Source of the DNA: Bilabrum cf. latius | Lineage: Eukaryota; Bigyra: Bicosoecida; Bigyra; Bicosoecida | NCBI GenBank assembly: GCA_965178125.1 | Contig: OZ237746.1 | Span: 1,054,001-1,118,000 of the forward strand | Reading direction: 5' to 3' | DNA: 64,000 nt | In this document: one piece after another, positions 47,601 to 57,576 of the stretch | How the letters are laid out: the number at the start of each line of letters is the position of its first letter | How positions within the stretch are numbered: the stretch's first letter is position 1 | Translations under genes and position numbers: made by a program | The notes under the pieces: model-generated | The model's database searches: none | Told to the model about the DNA's origin: nothing | The model's input: the letters and a program-made list of their open reading frames with translations, nothing else

Positions 47601-50211
47601 CAGCGGAGCGGGTGGGCCGCGGGAGGAGACCGCGTCCTGGAGCGGCCCCATCGCTGGCCGAGGGGTGGGAGCGGCAGCGGGAGCGGGAGCGGGGACCGGA
47701 GTGCAGCGGGATGGGGCCGACGGCGAGATGCCTCGCCTTGACCTTGTCTCGGGGGCGGCAGGTGCGGGTGCCGGCACCGCCGGGGCGCTGCAGGCCTAGC
47801 AGCAGCAGCAGCTGCCCGCGGCGGTGCTGCGGGTGCTGGGCGGCACGTCCCTGCTGCAGCTGAGCGAGTCGGACAGGGCGCAGATCGTCCGGTGCGGGCA
47901 CCTGCTCAAGAACCGTCCTTCGGCGCTGGGCAAGTACATGAGGAGCGTGGCGTGGGTGGACGGCGCGCAGGCCACCGCCGCCCTGGGTTTCCTGTACCGG
48001 TGGCGCACGTATCCCCGCTCGCAGGCCGCTCTCAACCTTGAGCTGCTGGACGCGGGGTTTGGGAACGCGCACGTGAGGCACGTGGCATGCTCGGGGCTCG
48101 ATTCCATGGGGGACCGCGCCTTCTCCGAGCTTGTTCCCCAGCTGGTGCAGGCCCTCAAGGCCGAGCCGCTGCTGGTGAACTCGACGTGGGACCTGCTGCT
48201 GCGTAGGTCGGTGCGGTCCCCCGCGGTGGTGGGCATGCCCCTCTTCTGGTCGCTGCACGTGGAGGCATCGTCCAAGTCGCTGTGCTACCCCCGCTTCAGC
48301 AGCTACATCGCGCTGCTCTGCGCCGCGCTGCCCGTGTTCGTCCGCCGGATCCTCGCCCAGCAGCTGGACGTGTGGGGCCGCAGGGGCGCCTTCGCGCGGG
48401 TGTGTCTTGCGGTCAAGACCGCCAAGGCGCGGGGGCTCCGGCGGGCCGACGTGTCTGCGCTCGCTCGCCGGCTGTTGCGGAGCGTGGCCCGGCGCCTGCC
48501 CTCCCGCATGGTGCTGCCTCTGGACTGCCGCGTGGTGGTTGGGCGGCTCATCCCCGAGAAGTGCAGGGTCATGGACTCGGCCAAGCTGCCCATCTGGCTC
48601 GTGTTCGAGTCGCCGGGGGACGACGGCGACGAGGACGAGGACGACGAGGACGACGAGCATGCGGAGGACGAGGCCGAGGCGACGAGCAGCGCCCCGGCGA
48701 CCGCTACCGTGGCCAGCGAAGGGGAGGGTAACGGCACCGTCGGCCCGGAAGACGCCGAGCCGGCCCGCGGCGCCGTGCTGGCAGGTACAGGTCTCGCGGC
48801 CCCCGAGCCACCGAGAGATGGAACCCGTGCGCCTGCCTCCGCCTCTGCCTCGATGCAGCCGCGGCCGGGGGGCAGCTGGGCCGAGGCCCGCGTGCAGGAA
48901 GGCATGGCGAGGGCTGCTTCGGCGGACTGGGCGGGGCTTTGGCTCGGTGACAGCGCGCTGGCCGAGGATCTGGTCCGCTTCGAGGCCGACGAGAAGGACC
49001 AAGGGCAGGGACAGGTGCAGGGGCAGGGCCGCCAGCGGTCCACTAGCAGGATCAATCGCATCGTGGGGGACTCTACGGGCAGCGCACGGCGGCTGCGGCG
49101 GCGGCACGACGGCGAGGAGCTGGAGGATGCGGTGCTGGCGGCTCTGCCCGTGGACGGTGACGGTGACGGTGACGGTGCAGGGGCGGAGCGGGCGGGGGCG
49201 GCAGAGGCCGAGACCACCGGCCCGCGAGTGGCTCTGCCAGCTCCAAGGCCGAAAGAGGAGTAGCAGGGCCACGGGAGTGAGCGCAAGGAGGAGGCAGCCG
49301 CTGGAACCCAGACCGGCGCAGCGGGCAACAGCAGTGGCGGCGGGAGCTCTGGCCGGGTCCAGGTCCGCCGGCACCGCAGGCGCCCGGAGGAGCGCGCGGC
49401 GAAGGGCCGCGTGATCATCATCTTCAAGTCCGGGGACGACATCCGCCAGGACACGGTCACGCTGCAGCTGCTCCGGTCCATGAACGGCATGTGGAGGGAG
49501 GCGGGCGTACCGGTGATCCTGACCACGTACAGGTGCGCGCCCACGTGGGACCTGGGTGGGCTGGTGGAGGTGGTGACCAACGCGGACACGGTGGCCACGA
49601 TCCAGACCGAGATGGGAGGCAAGAACACGGGCGCGTTCTCCGACGAGGTCATGCAGAAGTGGATCGAGAAGCACAACGGGCCGGAGGGATCCCCCCGGTT
49701 CGAGGCCGCGAGGGACCGGTTCATCCGGTCCTGCGCGGGCTACTGCGTGGCGACGCACGTGCTGGGGATCGGGGATCGGCACAACGACAACATCATGGTC
49801 AAGCGGACGGCGGAGTTCTTCCACATCGACTTCGGGCACTTCCTGGGGAACAAAAAGTACCAGTTCAACATCCTGAGAGAGAGGACGGCCTTCGTGCTGA
49901 CCCCCGAGATGGCCGTGGCCATGGGGGGGGAGGGCTCCGAGGGGTACGAGCGGTTCCTGCGGCTGTCGTGCGAGGCGCTCCAGGTGCTGCGGAGGAGGGC
50001 GGACGAGCTGGTGAACCTGCTGCTGCTGATGCTGCCCTCTGGCATGCCCGAGCTGAGGTCCAGGGACGACATCGGGTTCGTCTCGGAGATGCTCGCCCTG
50101 GGCCGCTCCGACGAGGAGGCAGCGCTCATGTTCCGCAGCGAGGCCAGCAAGGGACTCAAGGACGTCTTCAAGCGGGTGGACAACCAGATGCACATCCTGG
50201 CACACGCATGA
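37393..50211 (+). CDS. Class I phosphoinositide 3-kinase, giant (4,272 aa), with PH domain and N-lobe insertion
   Basis: A single 12.8-kb frame from ATG 37393 to TGA 50209-50211, no introns, with ten TAGs at codons 383, 395, 714, 1376, 1535, 1722, 2108, 2468, 3469 and 3957. Order of recognisable parts: a possible adaptor-binding-like N-terminus (40-80); RBD end (KFAGVREYL, about 257); C2 (about 916-1140, ending HSVRMWPGH, cf. family LNLWP); PH domain (2239-2356, YGWLRKLG...RWKRRWFVL...MDQWIDAI); PIK helical domain (3490-3650); kinase: PIWLVFES (about 3735), VIIIFKSGDDIRQD (4008), GIGDRHNDNIMV (4126), HIDFGHFLGN (4144), ending NQMHILAHA. Catalytic motifs are intact. About 270 acidic/Gln-rich residues separate PIWLVFES from the IIFK strand, where other class I enzymes have about 20. 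It makes PIP3 at the plasma membrane. The rest is Gly/Ser/Ala/Gln low complexity. Confidence 0.88.
38579..38613 (+). repeat. AGC trinucleotide run (poly-Ser in PI3K)
   Basis: A GCAGCA/AGC tract immediately after the second TAG of the PI3K gene encodes a Ser run. Confidence 0.85.
38661..38699 (+). repeat. GGGGCA hexamer microsatellite
   Basis: A GGGGCA tract encoding alternating Arg-Gly in the PI3K frame. Confidence 0.85.
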
Positions 50212-50808
50212 CTTGGGTTCGCGGTGGAACGGAAGCATGCTCCGTTGGTGCCTGTTGCGCAGGGTAAGGCCCGGGTTCAGACCCAGGCACACAGCAACTC
50301 TAGTGCTGTGGCATGCGTGTGGTGTAGGCCCTCCCCCCCCCCCGCTACGTGATGGTGCGCCAGTGGTGGTGCAGTTGCGGAGGCTCGATGTGGGTGCACT
50401 GCACGGCCCGGAGCCTCACTGCGGCTTTCTAGATGCATGGTCTTCCCGCCAACATAGAAACATGTGTGCCAGTTGAAATTGTCTGCATTTATTCTCACAC
50501 CATGCAGCAAACGAGAAAGTAAGCTGAATCGAAGGCAGTGCCGCCGAGTTTCAGGTAGTGATGAAGTCTGCAAGATAGACACTGCAGCAACAACAAGCAG
50601 TGCATGATTCCCTCGGGCATTCTGGGCGTTGTGGATGCTTGAGTGGTCTACTTGAGACGGGAGCAAAGCTGCATTCCCTCTACATGTTGCCGTGCCGATC
50701 GGGGCGCACGGGCTCACACGCGGTAGTCAGGGCAATTGCCCGGAGCCCATCCCGCACAGAGGCGTTCTCATACCGCGATGATGATGCCCCGGAGGACCAG
50801 TTTTGTCC
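50212..50808. other. Convergent intergenic region PI3K / LRR protein
   Basis: About 600 bp with both 3' UTRs and a C-run near 50330. ORFs here are short and unsupported. Confidence 0.5.
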
Positions 50809-53289
50809 TCACCGACCCCTTTCCAGCGCCTCTAGGATCAGCACGACGCAGTCGTCGTGCTCGCCCAGCACGGCAGCCCGCAGCGCGTCCACCCGAAGGC
50901 GCCGCCCATCGGCTGCTCTCACTTCGCCGCGGCGGGTCAGCCCCCCCGCCAGCACGCCCAGTCGCAGCCGCTTGGCCAGCTCCAAGGGCCTGCCCTCGCT
51001 CGCAGCCTGGAACACCAGCTTGGCATCCCGCTCGGCGTCGCCTCCGCGCCGCCAGCGAGCCAGCCAGCCCCTCCTCCTGCTCGCCTCCCGCCCCAGGATC
51101 TCGTCGCACCGCTTCAAGCAGCCCCGCCAGCCCGCCCGGCCGCGGCCGTGCTTCCTGATCTCACGCACCGCGGCAGAAGGGGGCAGCAGCCCGCCCTCGC
51201 GGTCCTGCTCCAGCAGCGGCTGCAGCACCGCGAGGCACGCACCCGGGCTGTCCGACGCCACCGCGTTGTGCAGGGCCTCCGCGGCGTACGCAAGGACAGC
51301 CCGCCCACGCAGATTGCGGCTGTAAGGGCCATCGAGCATGCGGAGGGCGCATGCAGCGCGAGAAGGTACCGCGGGGAGCTGCATCATCCAGAGGTTGACG
51401 ACCGGGGTGCGGTCGGAGTGGAGCACCTTGCTGAGAGCGTCTCCCGATCCCGATCCCGATCCCGATCCCGATCCCGAGTCACGCGCGCTGCTGCACGGGC
51501 CCAGCATCGGAGCGTGCTGCTGGATGACGCTCGAAAAGGCCCTGTCCCTGCAGGCCTCCCTCAGCACGTCCTTCCTGATAGATCGGATGCAGGGGCATGC
51601 CTGCAGCAGACCCGCCACCATGCCAGGGTCCAGCAGCGGATCTATCATGCAAGGGATGCTCGCCAGCGAGCTGTTCTTGCGCAAGGACTCGTACAGGGCT
51701 TTGCCGTGCACACGTCCCACCCGGTCCGCTGCTGGCCGCGCGCCTGGTTCTATGCTGCCGAGCTCGAGCGACTGCAGGGAGTGGTTGCGCTCCAGCACGT
51801 TGCGCAGAGCGGGGACGCACGCCGCTGCGCAAAAGGCAGAGCCCCTCGTCGTCAGGTCCAGCTCCAGCAGGGTGTCGTTCCCGGCCAGAGCCTCGAGGAT
51901 CCCCGTCGCTGCCCCAGCGGGGATGTGGTGAGAGCGCAGGGTGAGTCGTTCCAAGGTAGAGTTGGACCGTAGGAGGGACGCGAGCGCTTCGCCCCCCCTC
52001 TCTTGCATACTGAACCGGCCCGCGCGCACCTCGAGCAGGGAGCGATTGCCAGCGAGCACCCTGAGAACGGCCTCGGTGTCTTCGTCCGAGCGCGCCACGG
52101 ATGCCAGGTCGAGCGACTGCAGGCAGCAGCTGGCGCTCGCGATGCACGGCGCCAAGGCGTGGCAAGGGCTCCCAGCAGCCGTCGAACTGCCTACTGCACG
52201 GAGCCGAGGCAGGGGGATCACCTTGCGCGGCACGACCAAGGACACGATGCCAGCTCTTTTCCTCCCGATCCCGGCGCTGTCGTTCGTGCAGCACACCCTG
52301 GCGAGGTGCTCAAACGCATCTTCGGCGCGCGCCTGCACTTCGCCCATATCGAGAGTCCTCAGCCGGCTGCGGCTGTCTGGAGACAGCAACCCGTCTGCGA
52401 TGGCCTCGCACAGGTCGAGAAGCGCGGGCATGGCCCATGGACGGGTCCGGCGCTGCGTGCGGCCCGACAGGACCAAGGAAGCGAGGCTCGAGCTGGCGGC
52501 GAGGGCACCCTGCATGGCCGACAAGGCCTCGGGCGTGGAGGGGCGCGCGCTTGTGACTTCCTGCAGGGACGGAGCCGCGCCGATTGACTTCCAGAGGGCC
52601 GCGTCGTCTCCCTCCTTGGCGCCGAGGAGGCTGGCCAGCTTGAGCCGCTGCAGGGTCGGGCACCTGTCCAACGCGACTGCGAGCGCCTCCAGAGGGGCTG
52701 TTCCCGACAGCTCGAGGGACCTTAGAACCGGCGACGAAGCCGCACTTTGTAACAGCCATGGCATGCCTGGGTACGTATGGCGTAGTACGGTAATGCGCAG
52801 CGCAGTCAAGCGCTTCAGGCTCTGCAGCGTCGTGGCGAACAGATGCTGTGAGAACCGAAGATCTGGGGTGCCGTCGCACATCGACTTTGCGGACAGGTCC
52901 AACCGGAGTTTCCTCAAAGAGCCTCGTCTTGCTTTTAGAGCTTGGCACACTTGTGTGGCAGTTGGCGCGCTTGAGTTGGCAGCAAAGTCGAGATCCAACA
53001 CACGCAGTCTTCTGGGATGCTTCGCCAGCTCGATCAGAAATGGATCGTATTCCCCGCGCCTGTTCCCATCAATGATCCCAGAATTCGAAGAAATTTTCAT
53101 AACCTGCAACCTGGACGCCATTGAGGCTACCTGCAAAGCCATTGCCGCATTCTTGTGGCCAATCTCGTCAAGATGAAGCTGGGCTTGGCACACCCGTCTA
53201 AACCCTGCAGGTGCGTCTGCATGCCTTCTCAATTGGCCTCGTGTCGTTAAATGCATAATACACGCATCGTTTCGGTCCCATAATTTCAT
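50809..53289 (-). CDS. Leucine-rich repeat (RNI-like) protein
   Basis: Single exon, 826 aa from ATG 53289 to TGA 50811-50809, no TAG. Repeats of the LxxLxLxxN/C type run through about residues 70-530 (for example LRVLDLDFAANS, LRKLRLDLSA, LRSLELSGTA, LQRLKLASL, LERLTLRSHH, LQSLELGS), consistent with a horseshoe repeat domain like ribonuclease-inhibitor-type LRRs. No kinase, NB-ARC, F-box or signal peptide was recognised. The C-terminal ~200 residues are helical and Arg-rich. A Gly-Ser tract (about 605-615) comes from a hexamer repeat. A protein-binding scaffold role is all that can be inferred. Lower GC than its neighbours in places. Confidence 0.8.
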   Translation of the reverse strand: MKLWDRNDACIMHLTTRGQLRRHADAPAGFRRVCQAQLHLDEIGHKNAAMALQVASMASRLQVMKISSNSGIIDGNRRGEYDPFLIELAKHPRRLRVLDLDFAANSSAPTATQVCQALKARRGSLRKLRLDLSAKSMCDGTPDLRFSQHLFATTLQSLKRLTALRITVLRHTYPGMPWLLQSAASSPVLRSLELSGTAPLEALAVALDRCPTLQRLKLASLLGAKEGDDAALWKSIGAAPSLQEVTSARPSTPEALSAMQGALAASSSLASLVLSGRTQRRTRPWAMPALLDLCEAIADGLLSPDSRSRLRTLDMGEVQARAEDAFEHLARVCCTNDSAGIGRKRAGIVSLVVPRKVIPLPRLRAVGSSTAAGSPCHALAPCIASASCCLQSLDLASVARSDEDTEAVLRVLAGNRSLLEVRAGRFSMQERGGEALASLLRSNSTLERLTLRSHHIPAGAATGILEALAGNDTLLELDLTTRGSAFCAAACVPALRNVLERNHSLQSLELGSIEPGARPAADRVGRVHGKALYESLRKNSSLASIPCMIDPLLDPGMVAGLLQACPCIRSIRKDVLREACRDRAFSSVIQQHAPMLGPCSSARDSGSGSGSGSGSGDALSKVLHSDRTPVVNLWMMQLPAVPSRAACALRMLDGPYSRNLRGRAVLAYAAEALHNAVASDSPGACLAVLQPLLEQDREGGLLPPSAAVREIRKHGRGRAGWRGCLKRCDEILGREASRRRGWLARWRRGGDAERDAKLVFQAASEGRPLELAKRLRLGVLAGGLTRRGEVRAADGRRLRVDALRAAVLGEHDDCVVLILEALERGR
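51446..51477. repeat. CCCGAT hexamer microsatellite in LRR gene
   Basis: Five copies of a 6-bp unit encoding a Ser-Gly tract on the minus strand. Confidence 0.9.
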
Positions 53290-53411
53290 GTTGCCGGGGC
53301 CGGGATTCGAATGGTGTGGGAGTCGCCTTCGTGGACTTGGCCTGTCCGGTGATGTGAAGGCTCCGGGTGCGACTCGGACTAGTAGGTTCTCTACTGCTGG
53401 GCCGCAAAGTG

Positions 53412-54506
53412 TTATCTTCCCGCCCCCGATGCCGCCGCAACCCCCCCGGCGCCAGCACCCTTGTCCGCCTCAGCACCGACCACCTCACCGCCCCCACTCT
53501 CGCCTTTGTCCTCTTCCTCGTCCTCATCCTCCCCGTCATCCAGAGCCACCACGCCATCCTCCTCCCCTACCAATGGACCCCCATGGGCATCGCTCGAATC
53601 CTCCGCTCCTGCCGCTGTGCGACCTCCAGCACCATCGCGAGAGTCACCCGCCGCGCCCGATTTACCCCTGCCACCGCCCCTGGCCGCCGCGTCCTCGCCA
53701 AGGCGAGCATCGAGCACTTGCTCCACCGCCAGCAGGAGCGACTCGATCTGGGCCGCCAACACGGCGCCCCGCCGCGCCACCCCTTCGCCAGGTGCCGGCG
53801 CTCGTCCCCCGAGGCCGCCGCTTCCCCTCCTGTCCTCTTCATCGCCCGCGGAGCTGTGCCTCTCCAGCTCGCCGAGCGGTGCGAGCAGCGAGCGGAGCGC
53901 GGGGAGCAGCCGGCGCGCCTCCCAGCGGGCCGATCGGCTTTGCGAGAGGTCCACGGGATCGCTTGCGCCGCTAGAGTCGCGCTCTTCAATCTCTTGGACC
54001 TCCATGAGCAGGTCGGAGGACGCAGAGACCACGCTGTCGGAAGCAGACAGGCCGATCTGGATGTGGCTGCGATCGGCGGATTGGCCGTACAAGCGCGCAA
54101 GCAAGTTCGAGGGTGGGCAAGGGCGATCGTAGGGCAAGGCGCGCGCATCAATCAATGGGGCAATCCCTCACTCTTCGAATCTAGAGGCCAGAAGAGAAGC
54201 AGCCATGGCTGCCATAGGAATCACCCACGCGCTCGGCGTTTCGCAATCCGGCCAGCGCGGCAAGTCCCCGCCTTTTCCTGAAGATCCCGAACCAACGAGT
54301 GAGTACAGGCCATCTGCTACGATGCAGGCGTCTTTCGATGCGGCAATCGTCTTCAAAACGGCAAGAAGTGCAGCCTCTGGGTCCGCAGCAGATACCCAGG
54401 CGCTTGAAGCATGCTGCGCTGCCCTCAGGCGGGCAGACAGCACGGCAACATAACTCGCATGCCCGGATGTAGCGCAGTCACGAAAATCAGCGGCTTCTAC
54501 GCTCAT
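53412..54506 (-). CDS. Unidentified two-exon protein
   Basis: I do not recognise it. Exon 1 54506-54172, intron 54171-54067 (GTGAGGG...TCGCAG), exon 2 54066-53412; 329 aa, TAA stop, no TAG. Evidence for a real gene: an ATG-led frame whose end is a perfect local-type donor, an acceptor matching the window's CGCAG consensus, and phase-compatible joining (RFEDHIQIGLSASD). The N-terminal half is helical and Ala-rich (ARLRAAQHASSAWVS, AALLAVLKTIAASKDAC). The middle has an acidic helix (LLMEVQEIEERD) and RRLLPALRSLLAPLGELER. The C-terminus is low complexity with an acidic run. It diverges from RFT1 with 133 bp between starts. Confidence 0.6.
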
Positions 54507-54639
54507 TGATCCTGACGGGGACAGGCGCCAACGTCCCTTTGCGCAGTTGCCACAGTGCGGTGCGACCAGCTCTCCGGGGTTGCTGCCAACGACAGCAGTT
54601 AGGGAGGAAGGGCAGCACAGATCGCCCGATCTTGGCGGT
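54507..54639. promoter_or_regulatory. Compact bidirectional promoter region (unidentified gene / RFT1)
   Basis: 133 bp between divergent start codons; a shared promoter is inferred from spacing only. Confidence 0.35.
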
Positions 54640-57297
54640 ATGGCAAGCATACTCGACAAATCCGTCGGAGGGGCCGCGCTGCTGCTCCTTTCGACGGTAG
54701 GGCAGCGCATCCTCACCTTTGTTTTGAATGCGTTGATCACGAGGGCCGCTGGGGCCAAAGTTCTAGGATTTGCATCGAATGACATGGAGCTACTTCTTGC
54801 TACGATTTTGTTTATTACTCGGGAGCCTTTTCGGCTGAGTGGGCTGCGGTGTTCGCCTTCGAACCGACGCAGGGCGCAAAGTCTTGTGAACCAATCTTGG
54901 GCGCCCGTACTTGTTGGAACAGTCGCAGTCAAGGTTGCAATTCTAGTCATATTGTTCGGATTTTCGTCGCCTTCCTCTGAGCTGGGGCCGGACTCGGAGG
55001 CGAGCATGACCGAAGCAAGCGCCTCCAGCCAGCGATCCGCGACCGCGCTCATGTTTGTCCTCGGTGCTTGGCTCGAGCTGCTTGCCGAGCCCATGTACAT
55101 CCTCACGTAGTCCGAATTAATGTACGAGCTGCGCGTGCGGGCCGAGGGGCTTGGCGTGCTGCTGAAGAGCGGCCTGGCCTACGCGCTCGTCGTGCACGGT
55201 GGCCTGGGTCCGACCGCCTTTGGGGTGGCGCAGCTGGGCTACGGGGCGGCGGTGCTGGGCGTCTTCCTGTGGCACTTTGCCAGTGGGCGGGCCCGGGGCC
55301 TGCAGAGCATGCAGATGCTTCGATCCAGCCCTGGGGCGCCGGCCGGCACGTTCCTCGGGGTGCCGCTGCCCGCCCCGCTGGAAGGCGGCGAGCAGGTGTA
55401 GGTGCAGGAGGAGGAGGAGCAGAACAGATAGGAGAAGGATGAAGGTGACAGCGAGGTGGAGACGGATGGACAGCGACATGAGGTTGGCAAGGACAATGGG
55501 GCCGCCCCTGGCTGGGTGCTGGCTCTGTCCCCCCTGTGGGCCCCCTGGGTGGACCGTAGGGACGCGGGGCTCATCGGGGCGCTGTCGCTGGAGGGGTTGG
55601 CCAAGCACTTCATCACGCAGGGGGACAGGATCGTGCTGCTGGCCTCGGCGGACGAGGAGACGAGGGGCCTCTGGGCGGTGGTCTCGAGCTACGGGAGCCT
55701 TGCCCCCCGGCTGCTGTTCCAGTCCATCGAGGAAGCAGCCAGGGGGCTCTTCGGGAGGATCGCGGCGGAAACGGAGGGAACAGAGAGAGGGATGAAGCAA
55801 GAGATAGAGCAAGAGAATGGGGAGGATGCGGGGAGTGGAGAGGGCGGCGCGGCAGACTAGGAAGGTTAGGAACAAGAGAAGGGCAAGGAGGCCGCCGAGG
55901 GATTGACAAGGGCCGCCGAGGTAAGCACTACCGCCAGCGCCAATGCTAATGTCAATGCCAGGACAAACAGCAACACTCGCTCGAGCCGCATGGCGGGTGC
56001 GCTGGAGATCGTGATGTGGACCGTGTCTCTGGTGGGGCTGCTCTTCGTGGCCCTGGGCAGCAGCTACACCGAGCTGGCCACCAATGTAGTCCTGGGGCCG
56101 CGGTTCCCCCACAGCGGGACGATGCTGTCGTACTACTGCCTGTACGTGCTCTTCATGGCCATCAACGGGGCGCTGGAGAGCTTCGTGCACGCCGTGGCCT
56201 CGCACGAGTACATCGCGAGCCTGGCGTGGCAGCTGGCTCTGTCCTCTGCACTCTTCGCGGGTGCCTCCACGCTGGCGCTGCGAGCCGGCGGGGGCATCGT
56301 GGGCGTGGTGCTGGCGAACTGCTTCGCCACTGCGGTGAGGATCGGCTTCGCGCTGTGGTTTGTGGCGGGGTGGTTCGGGCGGAGTGCCAGTGCCAGTGCC
56401 AGTGCCAGTGCCAGTGGAAGGGAGGAGGGGCAGGGAGACAGGGGCGGGGTAGATGAGGCGGGTAGAAGCCGCGATAGTGGTGAGGAGGATGGGAGTGGCG
56501 GACATAAGAACAAGGCTGCTGCACGAAGCGATGGTGCGGGGACTGGCGAGGACGTGGGCGATGCAGGCAGCGCGAGTAGAAAGGACGGTGAGGATGGCAC
56601 CGGGTCGAGGCAGAGGCAGAGGTCGGGATCGAGGTCAGGGGGGGATACGCGAGGTACAGCCCCGGCTCAGGACAAGGACAAGGACAAGGACAAGGACAAG
56701 GACGAGGGCAGGACCCCGCCACGGTCGCTTTCAATGGGCCGCTTGCTGCCCTCCTTTCCCACCCTGCTCGCGATCGTCGCTGCGTTCTGCACCACGCACG
56801 CGTCCTGGGTCTGGTTCAGGGAGCCGGATCCGTGGGCGCTGGGCCCCGACGGTGGGGTCGGTGGCAGCGCCGAAGCTGCTGCTGCTGCTGCTGCTGCTGC
56901 TGCGCTGCACACCCCCTTCGGCGCGTGGGCCAGTCCCGCGCGCCCTGTTCTAGCTCGCATGGCGGCCAGCGGCATCCGGGGGCTCCCCGAGCCGCCACCG
57001 GGGTGCGGGTGCTGCCAAGAGAGCGGGTGTATTGTTCCCTGGAAGTAGACGGAGATAGGGGCAGATTTGTCTGAGGGCCGGCGGGAGGGCGAGAGCGGTG
57101 GATAGGGCGGCGAGCATCAGTGGGGGCAGCCCCTGCACACCGCCCGGGGGTCCTGGTGGGGCTGCAGGCTGCGGCACCTGGCAGTGGGAGCGGGCGCGTT
57201 CGGCCTAGTGGCGATGTCGCTGCTGCTGAACGACAGGCAGAGGGTGCTGGACTCGGCGAGGGCGCTGCGAGAGGGCAGGCAGGCTGCCAGGGGGTGA
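54640..57297 (+). CDS. RFT1: RFT1 homologue (ER N-glycosylation, lipid-linked oligosaccharide), UAG-interrupted
   Basis: One frame, 885 aa from ATG 54640 to TGA 57295-57297, with TAG at codons 157, 254, 264, 407, 410, 803 and 822 (55108, 55399, 55429, 55858, 55867, 57046, 57103). Family blocks in order: QRILTFVLNALITRAAGA; EPMYILT-UAG-SELMYELRVRAE (human [20 protein letters not shown], from memory); GSLAPRLLFQSIEEAARGLF; GLLFVALGSSYTELA...LRSYCLYVL-like MLSYYCLYVLFMAINGALES; VVLANCFATAVRIGFAL; and, after the last TAG, a final hydrophobic stretch (LAVGAGAFGLVAMSLLL). RFT1 is a multi-pass ER protein needed for dolichol-linked oligosaccharide use. Human RFT1 is about 541 aa; the excess is two hydrophilic inserts (about 250-300 and 590-700). 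The seven TAGs leave no fragment longer than half the protein under the standard code. Confidence 0.9.
56385..56415 (+). repeat. AGTGCC microsatellite in RFT1
   Basis: Five copies encoding alternating Ser-Ala in the RFT1 hydrophilic insert. A GACAAG repeat (Lys-Asp) lies at 56668-56703. Confidence 0.9.
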
Positions 57298-57576
57298 GTG
57301 AGTGAGCGAGGGGATGGATGCAGACGAGACGAGACGAATGGAGAGGAAGAGAGCCGGGCTGGGCCCCATGGTGTCTCTGGAGGCAACGAGAGGTCATGCG
57401 AGCCGATGCGATGTGGTGGACAGACCGCGTGTGGGCAGACTGCGAGAGAGGTGACAGACACGTGTGAGAGCAATCCAATCCAATCCAAGGCTGTGCAAAG
57501 CTCGCCTCAGGGAGGGGGGGAGTCGCCCGCCGCCCCCAGCCGACGGAGCCAAGCCCACACCGGGAACCGAGTCGGG

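Noticed and set aside
37393-50211. Reading the TAG-broken frames as pseudogenes or several small genes
   Set aside because: No frameshifts, no TAA/TGA, intact catalytic motifs after many TAGs, and the same pattern in 13 unrelated genes.
47209-50292. A 1,027-residue minus-strand ORF opposite the PI3K kinase region
   Set aside because: It mirrors the plus-strand kinase domain; composition is Arg/Pro/Leu-rich with no recognisable domain. In very GC-rich DNA stop codons are scarce on every frame.
53285-53330. A tRNA-like TTCGAAT T-loop sequence upstream of the LRR gene
   Set aside because: Flanking bases do not form a T-stem or acceptor stem on either strand.
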